Position numbers and translations under genes: made by a program. 64,000 bases of DNA. It comes from Spirosoma oryzae. GTDB taxonomy: Bacteria; Bacteroidota; Bacteroidia; Cytophagales; Spirosomataceae. The DNA lies in the NCBI RefSeq assembly GCF_003002825.1, contig NZ_PVTE01000021.1, positions 33,078 through 97,077 on the forward strand. The letters are read 5' to 3'. This document shows positions 8,926-16,623 of this stretch, piece by piece (position 1 is the first letter of the stretch; the number at the start of each line of letters is the position of its first letter). Under the pieces are notes generated by a model. That model was not told the origin of the DNA. It searched no databases and saw only the letters and a list, made by a program, of their open reading frames with translations.

Positions 8926-9570
8926 TTAAACAGCTTCCTCCTCTTCGATAGGACGCAGATACGACAGGATCTCTTTTACTTTCGCCACATCTTTTACACC
9001 CGGTGCCGTTTCGACCTGACTGTTGACATCGACACCGTACAGTTTGAAGCCTTTCAGCAGATTCACCTGATCGACGTTGCCGAGACCGATACCACCACTG
9101 ATGAAAAAGGGCTTTTCGTTGTCGTAACGACTCAGAATGTTCCAGTCGAACGTAACGCCGTTGCCGCCGGGCTGATCGCCTTTGGCGTCGAATAGGAAGA
9201 AGTCGCACTGCGCTTTGAAGTTGTTCAGCATCGAGAAATTAAACGAATCGTCGATTCGGAATGCCTTGATGATGTTGATACCCCGGTTGCGTAGGCTGCG
9301 GCAGAATTCCGGCGTTTCTGTACCGTGTAACTGCACGTACTGAAAATCGTACTTCTTCACCATCCGCAGAATGTAGTCCGGTGAGGCATTGACAAACACG
9401 CCCACCTTATGGATCGAGCGGGGCAGCGATTTAACTAATGTCTCGTCCAGCGTATCGCCAACGAAGCGGGGCGACTGATCGTAGAAGATAAACCCGATGT
9501 AATCAGGGCCCAGTGCAGCAATTTCTTTCAGGTTGTCGGCGTCACGCATGCCGCACACTTTGAGCTTCAT
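8926..9570 (-). CDS. trpF: Phosphoribosylanthranilate isomerase
   Basis: A 214-residue TIM-barrel enzyme (N-(5'-phosphoribosyl)anthranilate to the carboxyphenylamino-deoxyribulose form). The catalytic cysteine is in MKLKVCGM (C6) and the general acid in FFLFDAKG. The phosphate loop FISGGIGLGNV and end region YGVDVNSQVETAPGVKD are typical. The gene follows trpC with no gap (stop/start one base apart). Confidence 0.96.
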   Translation of the reverse strand: MKLKVCGMRDADNLKEIAALGPDYIGFIFYDQSPRFVGDTLDETLVKSLPRSIHKVGVFVNASPDYILRMVKKYDFQYVQLHGTETPEFCRSLRNRGINIIKAFRIDDSFNFSMLNNFKAQCDFFLFDAKGDQPGGNGVTFDWNILSRYDNEKPFFISGGIGLGNVDQVNLLKGFKLYGVDVNSQVETAPGVKDVAKVKEILSYLRPIEEEEAV

Positions 9571-9571
9571 A

Positions 9572-10384
9572 TCAATACGAATTAGATGGATAGGTACTAC
9601 TGTAAGCTTTCACGAAGCTGTCCAGCGCCGTTGCCGGGTTGTCTGTTTTCATAAAAGCCTCGCCAATCAGGAATCCGTCGAAACCGGCATCACGTAGCGT
9701 CAGCAAGTCGTTGGGACTGTGCAAACCGCTCTCGGCGATCTTGGCGTAGGTATCAGGAATCAGATTGACGAGCCGCAACGACGTATCCAGTGAGGTAACG
9801 AAGGTTTTAAGGTTGCGGTTATTGACGCCGACCAGATCGATCGAGGTGGTCAGGCTTTGTTCCAGTTCGAGTTCGTCGTGTACTTCGAGTAACACCTGCA
9901 TACCCAGTTCCTGCGCCTGCTGACTGAAATCCCGAACCTGCTCCGGCGACAGACAGGCGGCAATCAGCAGGACGAGATCGGCTCCCCACGCTTTGGCTTC
10001 CAGCAACTGATATCCGTCGATGACGAAATCCTTGCGGAGGATCGGTGTTTCGGGATTGGCTAACCGGGCTGCTTTCAGGTCGTCGGGTGTACCACCGAAG
10101 AAAGGTTCATCGGTCAATACCGAGAGTACCGACGCTCCGGCCTGTACGTATCCCTGCGTGGTCTGCGTTACGTCGGCGCGGTCGTTGATGATGCCTTTAG
10201 AAGGGGATTTTCGCTTGAACTCGGCGATGATACCGGTCGAATACAATCCCTGAACGGCGTCGCGGGCCGACAGACAAACCCGTTTAAAGTCGGGCATTTC
10301 CTCCAGCGCCTGGGCCGGTGTTTCGGCCATGCGGGCGGCCACCTCTATACGCTTACGGTCAATGATCTCGTCTAAAATCGTCAT
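9572..10384 (-). CDS. trpC: Indole-3-glycerol phosphate synthase
   Basis: 270 residues, single-function TrpC. Diagnostic stretches are IIAEFKRKSPSKG (catalytic lysine), SVLTDEPFFGG, PILRKDFVID, VGVNNRNLKTF and IAESGLHSPND. It closes the indole ring of the pathway intermediate. It sits one base after trpD and one base before trpF, so the three genes are tightly coupled. In many proteobacteria trpC and trpF are fused; here they are separate. Confidence 0.97.
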   Translation of the reverse strand: MTILDEIIDRKRIEVAARMAETPAQALEEMPDFKRVCLSARDAVQGLYSTGIIAEFKRKSPSKGIINDRADVTQTTQGYVQAGASVLSVLTDEPFFGGTPDDLKAARLANPETPILRKDFVIDGYQLLEAKAWGADLVLLIAACLSPEQVRDFSQQAQELGMQVLLEVHDELELEQSLTTSIDLVGVNNRNLKTFVTSLDTSLRLVNLIPDTYAKIAESGLHSPNDLLTLRDAGFDGFLIGEAFMKTDNPATALDSFVKAYSSTYPSNSY

Positions 10385-10385
10385 A

Positions 10386-11372
10386 CTAGTCGATTAGCTT
10401 GGTAAAACAGGCCAGCGCCCGTTTGCTCTCCAGTGATTCACGCGCCATGGCTACCGCGTCTTCCAGCGAACCGGCTAGTCCGGCCGTTTGCAGGGCTACG
10501 GCTGCATTGGCAACAACGGCCTGTTTCTGCGCTGGAGTGGCTTCGTCGTTCAGCACATTGAGGAAAATTTTCGCCGATGCCTCCAACGTTTCCCCCCCGG
10601 CCAGCTGATCGGCCAGCAGCGTTTGTAGCCCCAACTGTTCCGGCGTCATGATCTGTTCATTACCATTGCTGATCACTTTAAATGGCCCGGTCAGTGAGAT
10701 TTCATCGTAGCCGTCCAGCGCGTGCAGAATCGCAAACTGCTTGTCGGTTTGCTGATAAAGGTACGCATATAAACGCGCCAATTCAAGGCTGAACACCCCA
10801 ACAACCTGTTTGCGGGGCCGGGCCGGATTGATCATCGGACCGAGTACGTTGAAAAACGTTTTTACGCCCAACTCCTTGCGAATCGGCGCGACGTTTTTCA
10901 TAGCGGGGTGAAACAGGGGCGCGTGCAGGAAGCAGATACCCGCCGTTTCCATCTTGCGCTGTAACTCGCCGACGTCGTTGGTGAACCGATAGCCCAGATA
11001 CTCCATCATCGTCGACGAGCCAACCAGCGATGAAACGCCGTGGTTGCCGTGCTTGGCAACGCGCTGTCCGGCCCCGGCCACGACAAACGACGACAGTGTC
11101 GAGATGTTGAACGTGTCTTTGCCATCGCCCCCGGTGCCGCACAGGTCCATTGGGTCATAGGCGCTAAGATCGACGGGCAGGCAGAGTTCAAGCATGGCGT
11201 CGCGGAAGCCTTCAAGCTCTTCCACCCGCAGGCTGCGCATCATGTACACCGTCAGGAACGACGCGATCTGCGCGGAGTTATACGCCCCCCGCCCGATACC
11301 GAGCAACACCTGCCCGGCCTGCTCCTTCGTCAGCGACTTGTACTCAAACAGATGATTTAAAATCGATTTCAT
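10386..11372 (-). CDS. trpD: Anthranilate phosphoribosyltransferase
   Basis: 328 residues. The PRPP-binding glycine loop GTGGDGKDTFNIST, the anthranilate site KHGNHGVSS and the region NVLGPMINPARP are all present. It transfers phosphoribose to anthranilate. It begins 19 bases after the methyltransferase-like gene that separates it from trpG, whereas trpG and trpD are usually adjacent. Confidence 0.97.
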   Translation of the reverse strand: MKSILNHLFEYKSLTKEQAGQVLLGIGRGAYNSAQIASFLTVYMMRSLRVEELEGFRDAMLELCLPVDLSAYDPMDLCGTGGDGKDTFNISTLSSFVVAGAGQRVAKHGNHGVSSLVGSSTMMEYLGYRFTNDVGELQRKMETAGICFLHAPLFHPAMKNVAPIRKELGVKTFFNVLGPMINPARPRKQVVGVFSLELARLYAYLYQQTDKQFAILHALDGYDEISLTGPFKVISNGNEQIMTPEQLGLQTLLADQLAGGETLEASAKIFLNVLNDEATPAQKQAVVANAAVALQTAGLAGSLEDAVAMARESLESKRALACFTKLID

Positions 11373-11391
11373 AGTCGAATAGGCTGTTAAT

Positions 11392-12075
11392 TTATAGCGA
11401 CTTACGTAGAAGCCTTAGCATCTGATAAGCACCCTTCTGAAATTGGTAGTCAACAGGTATTATATCAGCCTGAATGTGATTAAGCTTACAATACTCCAAG
11501 ACGCTGTTCAAGTGTGGAGATACGTGACCGTCTAACGTAACTAAGGGGAAAATACGAACGTCATTTGCCACCCGGACCAACTCCTTTATTGATGTCAGAT
11601 GAAATGCTTCTGACAGTTGTTCGCTGTAGAGAAAAAGCAGATGTGAACACAAGACTAGGTCGTAAGAGCTGTCAGGAAAAGGCAGGTCAGGTAGTGATAT
11701 TGGGATATACCTTTCTTGCTGTAGGCCTTGCTCATAATCCGAAAGGAAGAGACTCATTGCTTCCATACGAGTGTATATGACTGCTTCAGCGTTCTGGAAG
11801 TCTGTCCAAACATACTGGTTGACGTTGCACTTAAGTTGCTCCGCGATTGTCTGATGCGTAGCACCGATACGCTCCCTCAATTCACTTGCTGAGAAGGCGT
11901 ATATTGGGTCAATAGAGGTTACGTTGTGACCTGCCAGTGCCATTTCTGCATTGAAACTTGCCGGCCCATCGCCTACTCCCAAGATTCGTTTGGTAAGATC
12001 CGTAGCTGTAAGACCGAACATACGCTCGTACTCACGTCGCGAACGCCCCCATGGAACAACCTCAGCAAGTTTCAT
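11392..12075 (-). CDS. Putative SAM-dependent methyltransferase-like protein inside the trp operon
   Basis: 227 residues. A Rossmann-type start ILGVGDGPASFNAEMALAG is followed by an acidic strand end (TSIDPIYAF). A motif-IV-like stretch SSYDLVLCSHLLFLYSE comes later, as in class I methyltransferases. The substrate cannot be told. The start ATG overlaps the trpG stop (ATGA), so it is translationally coupled and is not a loose insertion. A sampled line is about 40% GC, clearly below flanking trp genes. It could be a small-molecule or lipid methyltransferase picked up by transfer. It is not a known tryptophan-pathway enzyme. Confidence 0.6.
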   Translation of the reverse strand: MKLAEVVPWGRSRREYERMFGLTATDLTKRILGVGDGPASFNAEMALAGHNVTSIDPIYAFSASELRERIGATHQTIAEQLKCNVNQYVWTDFQNAEAVIYTRMEAMSLFLSDYEQGLQQERYIPISLPDLPFPDSSYDLVLCSHLLFLYSEQLSEAFHLTSIKELVRVANDVRIFPLVTLDGHVSPHLNSVLEYCKLNHIQADIIPVDYQFQKGAYQMLRLLRKSL

Positions 12076-12638
12076 CGCTCTAACCAGTTTTTGATCATTT
12101 GTACGCCATTCTGGGTCAGGACCGATTCGGGGTGGAATTGTAGACCCCGCACGTCGTGACGCACGTGAGCCAGCCCCATCACGCGGCCCTGCTCATCGAT
12201 AGCCGTTACACGCAAGTCGTCGGGCATCGATTCCGGCACTACCGTCCAGGAGTGATAGCGACCTACCGACAGTTCGCCGGGAATGCCGGTAAAGATTGGG
12301 TCCGATTCGTCAACGACTGTGGCGCGGTGAGCCACACCGTGCAGTACCTCGCCGAGGTTTTCCAGCCGCGCACCGTACACTTCGCCAATGCCCTGATGCC
12401 CCAGACAAATGCCCAGAATGCTTTTCTGCGGTCCGTACTCCGCAACCAGATCCTGCATGATGCCGGCTTCCGATGGAATACCCGGTCCTGGCGACAGCAG
12501 AATCTTGTCGTATTGGGCGACGGCCTCCAGCGCGATCTTATTGTTGCGGATGACGTCGGGACGCTCACCGAGTTCGCGCAGGATGTACACCAGATTGTAG
12601 GTGAACGAGTCGTAATTATCGAGAACGAGAAGTTTCAT
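12072..12638 (-). CDS. trpG: Anthranilate synthase component II (glutamine amidotransferase)
   Basis: A 188-residue class I amidotransferase supplying ammonia to TrpE. The nucleophile is C78 in ILGICLGHQ, and the His/Glu pair is in GLQFHPESVL. The oxyanion loop SPGPGIP is present. Starts 93 bases after trpE, a gap holding a purine-rich inverted repeat. The same subunit often also serves folate synthesis with PabB; a class IV aminotransferase that might act as PabC is at 52928-53749. Confidence 0.96.
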   Translation of the reverse strand: MKLLVLDNYDSFTYNLVYILRELGERPDVIRNNKIALEAVAQYDKILLSPGPGIPSEAGIMQDLVAEYGPQKSILGICLGHQGIGEVYGARLENLGEVLHGVAHRATVVDESDPIFTGIPGELSVGRYHSWTVVPESMPDDLRVTAIDEQGRVMGLAHVRHDVRGLQFHPESVLTQNGVQMIKNWLER

Positions 12639-12644
12639 AGAATT

Positions 12645-12724
12645 GGAGGAAAGAAGAGCGATGAACGAGAAAAGATGATTTGACTTGGTTTCGTCTTTCT
12701 TCTTTTGTCTCTCCTCTTTCGTCT
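12645..12724. repeat. Imperfect purine/pyrimidine inverted repeat between trpE and trpG
   Basis: The left arm is rich in GAAAGAAGA and GAGAAAAGA, and the right arm in TCTTTCTTCTTTTG and CTCCTCTTTCGTC. They pair with many mismatches. The sequence resembles the perfect 31-bp element at 53756-53833, so both may belong to one family. It lies inside an operon and has no clean terminator shape. Confidence 0.55.
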
Positions 12725-12731
12725 AAAAAAG

Positions 12732-14162
12732 TTAAATCGTTTGCGCCTGTTCGATGGCGGTGCGAAGGGCCGCCAGCTTGTTATGTACTTCCTGTAATTC
12801 GCTCTCTACGACCGACTTCGCTACGACACCGGCCCCCGCCTGATAGTAAAGGGTGTTGTCTTTGCTCATGAACGTACGGATCATAATGGCGTGGTTGAAC
12901 TCACCATCGAAGCCCATGTAGCCGATGCTGCCCGAGTAAAAGCTACGACTCAGATTCTCGTATCGATCGATCAGTTGCATCGCCATGTGTTTGGGGGCAC
13001 CGGACAGCGTACCGGCGGGAAAGGTCTCGGCCACGATTTGCAGCGGATCGGCTTCGGGCGTAAGCGTACCGACAACTTTCGAGACGAGGTGAATGACGTG
13101 AGAATAATATTGAATCTCCTTGAACGTCTCGACCTTGACTACGTCGCAGTTGCGGCTCAGGTCGTTGCGCGCCAGGTCGACCAGCATGACGTGCTCCGCC
13201 GATTCTTTGGGATCGTCATATAGCTTCTGAGCCAGTTCGGCGTCGCGCGCGTCGTCGCCGGTGCGCCGGAACGTACCCGCGATGGGATAGATCGTGGCCT
13301 GCCGGTCTTTAACGACAATCTGCGACTCGGGCGACGAGCCGAACAGTTTGAAATTGCCGTAGTCGAAGTAAAACAGATAAGGCGAGGGGTTCAGGGATCG
13401 CAGCGCCCGGTAGACGTTGAATTCGTCGCCCACGAACGGGGTCGAGAACCGGCGCGACAGCACAATCTGGAATACGTCGCCCCGCTGGCAGTGATCTTTT
13501 CCTTTCTGGATAACGGCCCGGAACTCGTCGTCGGTAAAATTCGACTGCTCATCACCGTTCGGGCTGAACGAGTACGTTGGGTAGTTGCGGCCCGTGATCA
13601 GATCACTGATGTCGTCGAGCGTGCTGTCCGGTTGGGTTTCGCCATCCTGCAGGTAGCTGTGTTCGAACAGGTGTAGCTCGTCCTTGAAGTGGTTGATAGC
13701 CAGCACATACCGGTACACCATGAACAGCGATGCCGGCATCTCGTTCTCCGTTGGAACCGGCGCATTCAGCTGAATATCCTCGAAACTCTGCACCGACGGA
13801 TAGCCGAAATACCCGAACAGACCATTGGTGATAAACGAGAACGGCGCTTTCTCATGCTGAAACCGGTCCTTGAACTGTTGCAGGGCAACCGGCATAGCAG
13901 GGCGGTCTATGGTCCGAACTGTTGATCCGCTTCCGGGTAGCTGTTCGGTTAGTTGATTGCCCTTGTACGAAAACTGGGCAACCGGGTCGAAGGCGATGTA
14001 CGAAAAGCTGTTGTCGTTACCGTGGTAGTCGGAGCTTTCCAGCAGGATGCTGTTCAGAAAGCGATCGCGAATACGTAGGTAGATACTGACGGGCGTGATG
14101 ATGTCGGCCAGCATGCGCTTGTGGCGACTGACAACGCGAAAGGTAGACTTGGAATCGGGCAT
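12732..14162 (-). CDS. trpE: Anthranilate synthase component I
   Basis: A 476-residue chorismate-binding enzyme making anthranilate. The feedback site LLES (40-43, followed by SDYHGNDNSFSY) is kept, so tryptophan inhibition is expected. The catalytic core shows SRRFSTPF, FGSSPES, PIAGTFRRTGD, LVDLARNDLSRNC and GTLSGAPKHMAMQ. First structural gene of the operon. Its ATG lies 32 bases after the U-tract of the attenuator described below, so expression should depend on readthrough of that terminator. Confidence 0.97.
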   Translation of the reverse strand: MPDSKSTFRVVSRHKRMLADIITPVSIYLRIRDRFLNSILLESSDYHGNDNSFSYIAFDPVAQFSYKGNQLTEQLPGSGSTVRTIDRPAMPVALQQFKDRFQHEKAPFSFITNGLFGYFGYPSVQSFEDIQLNAPVPTENEMPASLFMVYRYVLAINHFKDELHLFEHSYLQDGETQPDSTLDDISDLITGRNYPTYSFSPNGDEQSNFTDDEFRAVIQKGKDHCQRGDVFQIVLSRRFSTPFVGDEFNVYRALRSLNPSPYLFYFDYGNFKLFGSSPESQIVVKDRQATIYPIAGTFRRTGDDARDAELAQKLYDDPKESAEHVMLVDLARNDLSRNCDVVKVETFKEIQYYSHVIHLVSKVVGTLTPEADPLQIVAETFPAGTLSGAPKHMAMQLIDRYENLSRSFYSGSIGYMGFDGEFNHAIMIRTFMSKDNTLYYQAGAGVVAKSVVESELQEVHNKLAALRTAIEQAQTI

Positions 14163-14193
14163 GGTCGTAAGACTAATTCAGTGTGTGATGGAC

Positions 14194-14230
14194 AAAAAAA
14201 TAAGGCTCACCGGGATGACGGTGAGCCTTA
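14194..14230 (-). terminator. trp attenuator terminator
   Basis: On the minus strand a 12-bp stem (arm 14230-14219 with arm 14212/14210 region onward, TAAGGCTCACCG against CGGTGAGCCTTA) with a six-base loop is followed at once by a run of U (14200-14194). This is a textbook intrinsic terminator placed between a Trp-rich leader peptide and trpE. Confidence 0.9.
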
Positions 14231-14271
14231 GTATCTGTAGATAAACAGTCATAGGGGCAACCCTCATCCGG
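14210..14271 (-). promoter_or_regulatory. trp antiterminator pairing
   Basis: The leader segment 14271-14256 (CCGGATGAGGGTTGCC) can pair with 14227-14210 in the terminator: CCG/CGG, GATGA/TCATC, GG/CC and GCC/GGC, 13 pairs with two single bulges and one internal loop. This uses most of the rising arm and the loop of the terminator, so the two folds exclude each other. The leader TGA (14266-14264) is inside the antiterminator, so a ribosome that reaches the stop would hide it. A ribosome stalled on the Trp codons (14293-14285) would leave it free. Confidence 0.75.
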
Positions 14272-14317
14272 GAAAGGAAGAGTGCCACCACCAAATCATG
14301 TTTACCGTGTTGTTCAT
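14264..14317 (-). CDS. trpL: trp operon leader peptide
   Basis: A short reading frame on the minus strand encodes 17 residues, MNNTVNMIWWWHSSFPG, ending in TGA. A second ATG at 14299 would give an 11-residue form. Three tandem Trp codons (TGG) lie in the middle. Tandem codons for the end product, followed by mutually exclusive antiterminator and terminator hairpins and then trpE, are the defining layout of ribosome-mediated transcription attenuation. When charged tRNA-Trp is scarce the ribosome should stall and trp expression should rise. The peptide itself probably has no other job. Confidence 0.88.
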   Translation of the reverse strand: MNNTVNMIWWWHSSFPG

Positions 14318-14356
14318 CTTGTCGAAATTGGCGGTAAGGCCGTTTGTTTCTGTTGT

Positions 14357-14427
14357 CGGGGTGGCGGGATTCGAAGACGGGCGCGTCCCCGGCCACAACC
14401 TCTATGTCCCGAACGTAGCACGCTACG
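14357..14427 (-). pseudogene. Broken copy of the 3' part of tRNA-Pro
   Basis: Read on the minus strand, the anticodon arm, variable region and 3' end of the neighbouring tRNA-Pro are repeated (CTACGTTCGGGACATAGAGG and TTCGAATCCCGCCACCCCGA). About 17 extra bases are inserted in the 5' side of the T arm, and the 5' acceptor and D arm are missing. It cannot fold as a tRNA. It may be a decayed tandem tRNA or the scar of an element that integrated at the tRNA 3' end. Confidence 0.75.
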
Positions 14428-14445
14428 CTCCCCTCTCTTTTCTAG

Positions 14446-14519
14446 TCGGGGTGGCGGGATTCGAACCCACGACCTCTACGTCCCGAACGTAGCGCGCTAC
14501 CAGGCTGCGCTACACCCCG
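14446..14519 (-). tRNA. tRNA-Pro (anticodon CGG)
   Basis: A complete cloverleaf on the minus strand, 74 bases. The acceptor stem CGGGGTG pairs with CACCCCG with discriminator A. The anticodon stem CTACG/CGTAG encloses the loop TTCGGGA (anticodon CGG, reads CCG). The T loop is TTCGAAT with stem GTGGG/CCCGC. The 3' CCA is not encoded. A good promoter -7 element lies 10 bases upstream. No terminator is visible between it and the trp leader. Confidence 0.96.
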
Positions 14520-14528
14520 AATGGGACA

Positions 14529-14536
14529 CAAAGGTA
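14529..14536 (-). promoter_or_regulatory. Promoter -7 element for tRNA-Pro
   Basis: TACCTTTG on the minus strand is a perfect match to the Bacteroidota TAnnTTTG element, placed so that transcription would begin a few bases before the tRNA. The only upstream TTG is farther away (26 bases) than usual. Confidence 0.7.
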
Positions 14537-14561
14537 AAGGCTTTGGCTTATTCGTGGGTCG

Positions 14562-15323
14562 TCAACCGGCAATTTTTTTCAGAATAAAATTAACCAGCGC
14601 ATCCGGCATCTCGTAAGTAGGCAGGTGACCAGACCCGTCGAGTAGCTCAAATGTCGCGTTGGGGAGAGTCGGTATCGTCAATTCAGACTGCACGTCGGGC
14701 GAAAGAGCATTGTCCTTATTGCCGGCTATGATCGACACCGGAACGGTGACACGGCTCATCCGGTCGGCAATGTCTTCTTTACTGCCCTCCGTCAACCAGG
14801 CATCCCAGGCTACTTGGCTGGTGCGCAGATTGTCGGTGACGATTTGCTGGCGATCCGTCTCCGAAACAGGCTTCGCGGTGATGTTCTCGAAAGTTTTGAT
14901 CGCTGCCTGCTCGGTACCGTGCGTTTTCAGCATCTCCTTCCGGTCTTTATCGGGGATTGGTTCCGGGTGCGGTGGCGAAGGCGAAACCAGTAACACCTGC
15001 TGCAAACTGGTCGGCTGGCGTGATGCCAGATTAAGCGCCACTTTGCCACTCATCGAATGACCAACCAGGACAAACGAGCTGATGCCTAATCGATCCAGTA
15101 CAACTGCTACGTCGTCGGTCATGTCATCGACGCTGTAGCCTGATTCGGGGGCCGGGCTATCACCATGGCCCCGCAAGTCGACAGCAATACACCGATAGTC
15201 TACTGCTAGTTGCTCGATCACTGCCCGCCATTCCTTCGCTGAACCGCCGAAGTAGTGCAAAAAAATCAGCGTCAACGGCCCTGTCCCGCGCTCTAGGGTA
15301 TGTAACTCGACTGTGGTTTCCAT
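14562..15323 (-). CDS. Alpha/beta hydrolase
   Basis: 253 residues from the ATG at 15323 ([13 protein letters not shown]). An upstream extension to 15437 has no family match and would crowd the divergent sigma gene. The fold is shown by [14 protein letters not shown] (oxyanion loop), the nucleophile elbow [10 protein letters not shown] (Ser), an acidic residue in [10 protein letters not shown], and the final His in [10 protein letters not shown]. The triad looks complete. The substrate is unknown: esterase, lipase-like or dehalogenase-like enzymes share this plan. It is transcribed towards tRNA-Pro and may use its own promoter in the 123-base divergent gap. Confidence 0.85.
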   Translation of the reverse strand: METTVELHTLERGTGPLTLIFLHYFGGSAKEWRAVIEQLAVDYRCIAVDLRGHGDSPAPESGYSVDDMTDDVAVVLDRLGISSFVLVGHSMSGKVALNLASRQPTSLQQVLLVSPSPPHPEPIPDKDRKEMLKTHGTEQAAIKTFENITAKPVSETDRQQIVTDNLRTSQVAWDAWLTEGSKEDIADRMSRVTVPVSIIAGNKDNALSPDVQSELTIPTLPNATFELLDGSGHLPTYEMPDALVNFILKKIAG

Positions 15324-15446
15324 GTAACTAGTTTGTGCGGGTATAACCGGTTGTTCGGACAGGGGTTTTGGGCTGGAAAAAATTTTCAACGTTCTTCCAA
15401 CCTTCCGATGCGCTGATCGCACTCTAGTACACAGCACCAGAAAACC

Positions 15447-16004
15447 ATGTTTCGCTTGGCACCATCGTCCGACATATCCGAACGCGACCTCGTCGAGCGA
15501 TGTCTGTCAGCCACCGATCAGGCAATCCAGCGGCAGGCGCAGCGGCAACTGTATGAGCGATACAAACGGGCCATGTTTTCCACGGCCTATCGAATTACGA
15601 ATGACTACGACAATGCAAACGATGCCTTACAGGACGCCTTTGTGGCGGTGTTTCGAAGCCTGAATCTGTTCACGTTTCAATCGACGCTGGGGGCCTGGAT
15701 TAAGACAATTGTGGTGCGCAACGCGATTCGTAAACAGCAGCTGGAAAGTCGGTTTGTGGGCATCGACGAAGTCACGCACGATCAGCCAATACCATTGCCG
15801 GATGGGCTAACGGGTGCCGAACTTGATACGGCAATCCGGACTCTGCCCGACGGTGCCCGAACGATTTTTTTGCTGGCCGAGGTAGAAGGCTATGCGCACA
15901 AGGAAATCGCCGATATGCTGAACATTAGCGAAGGCACGTCGAAATCGCAACTGAACTACGCCCGCCGACTTCTAAGACAGCGACTACACAATGACTATCA
16001 ATAA
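15447..16004 (+). CDS. ECF-type RNA polymerase sigma-70 factor
   Basis: 185 residues. Region 2 has RITNDYDNANDALQDAFVAV and region 4 has EVEGYAHKEIADMLNISEG followed by TSKSQLNYARRLLRQRL. First gene of a five-gene operon in which successive genes overlap or lie within about 20 bases. The next gene overlaps its end by 14 bases and is the likely anti-sigma factor. It belongs to the same broad class as the sigma at 1260-1829 (both end region 4 with EGTSKSQ). Confidence 0.92.
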   Translation: MFRLAPSSDISERDLVERCLSATDQAIQRQAQRQLYERYKRAMFSTAYRITNDYDNANDALQDAFVAVFRSLNLFTFQSTLGAWIKTIVVRNAIRKQQLESRFVGIDEVTHDQPIPLPDGLTGAELDTAIRTLPDGARTIFLLAEVEGYAHKEIADMLNISEGTSKSQLNYARRLLRQRLHNDYQ

Positions 16005-16623
16005 CGCCTTTCCCGATCTACCGGAATACGACCCGCATCCCGACCTCTGGAATCGGATCGACGCTGAACTGACAGCTGCGGAGCGATTCGATGATCTGGT
16101 TAGCAGCCTGCCGCAGACTGACCCTAAAGCCGATCTGTGGGATTCGATCGAAGCCGAACTGGACGGACAGGTACTGCCCCACCCCGCCGTTCAGCCGTCG
16201 AAGCGCCGAATTGGTCAGGTTATTCGGCCGTTGTGGACTGCGGTAACCGCTGCGGCTGCGGTAGCTGCGATTGTGCTGATTGGTTTCTGGACAAACCGAC
16301 AGTCGGATGCCCGCGAACGAATGGAATATGCGATCGAAACGGGCGTCGCCAATACCGCTAGCCCGGTTCCGGCTGATACCGACGCGGACCGACGGGCGGA
16401 AGCATTCATTGCGCAACAGTGCGCGGCTCAGACGATCGCCTGCCAGCAACCTGAAGTACATGAACTGCGTAATCAACTGGCTGAACTGACCACAGAACAG
16501 CAACGGCTGGATCAGGAGCGGCAAACGTTCGGCGACGACCCGATGCTGATTCGGGCGCAGGTAAAAGTCGAAAATCAGCGGGCTGAAGTAACGAAAGAAC
16601 TGATAACCTTACTCCGCTCATGA
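15991..16623 (+). CDS. Putative anti-sigma factor, single-pass membrane protein
   Basis: 210 residues: an acidic cytoplasmic head with two similar DLWxxIxAEL motifs (about 18-30 and 47-58), one transmembrane helix at about 77-96 (TAAAAVAAIVLIGFW), and a periplasmic tail with a coiled-coil-like stretch (ELRNQLAELTTEQQRLDQER). Its overlap with the sigma gene and this shape support an anti-sigma role, though no zinc-binding motif is visible. Its stop overlaps the next start by ATGA. Confidence 0.7.
   Translation: MTINNAFPDLPEYDPHPDLWNRIDAELTAAERFDDLVSSLPQTDPKADLWDSIEAELDGQVLPHPAVQPSKRRIGQVIRPLWTAVTAAAAVAAIVLIGFWTNRQSDARERMEYAIETGVANTASPVPADTDADRRAEAFIAQQCAAQTIACQQPEVHELRNQLAELTTEQQRLDQERQTFGDDPMLIRAQVKVENQRAEVTKELITLLRS

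Noticed and set aside
14194..14317. T-box or TRAP-type control of trp
   Set aside because: No T-box specifier loop or repeated GAG/UAG triplets are seen; the leader peptide with Trp codons explains the structure better.
14178..14396. 72-residue frame overlapping the trp leader and the tRNA fragment
   Set aside because: It is in another frame from the leader peptide and crosses the terminator; it is a shadow.
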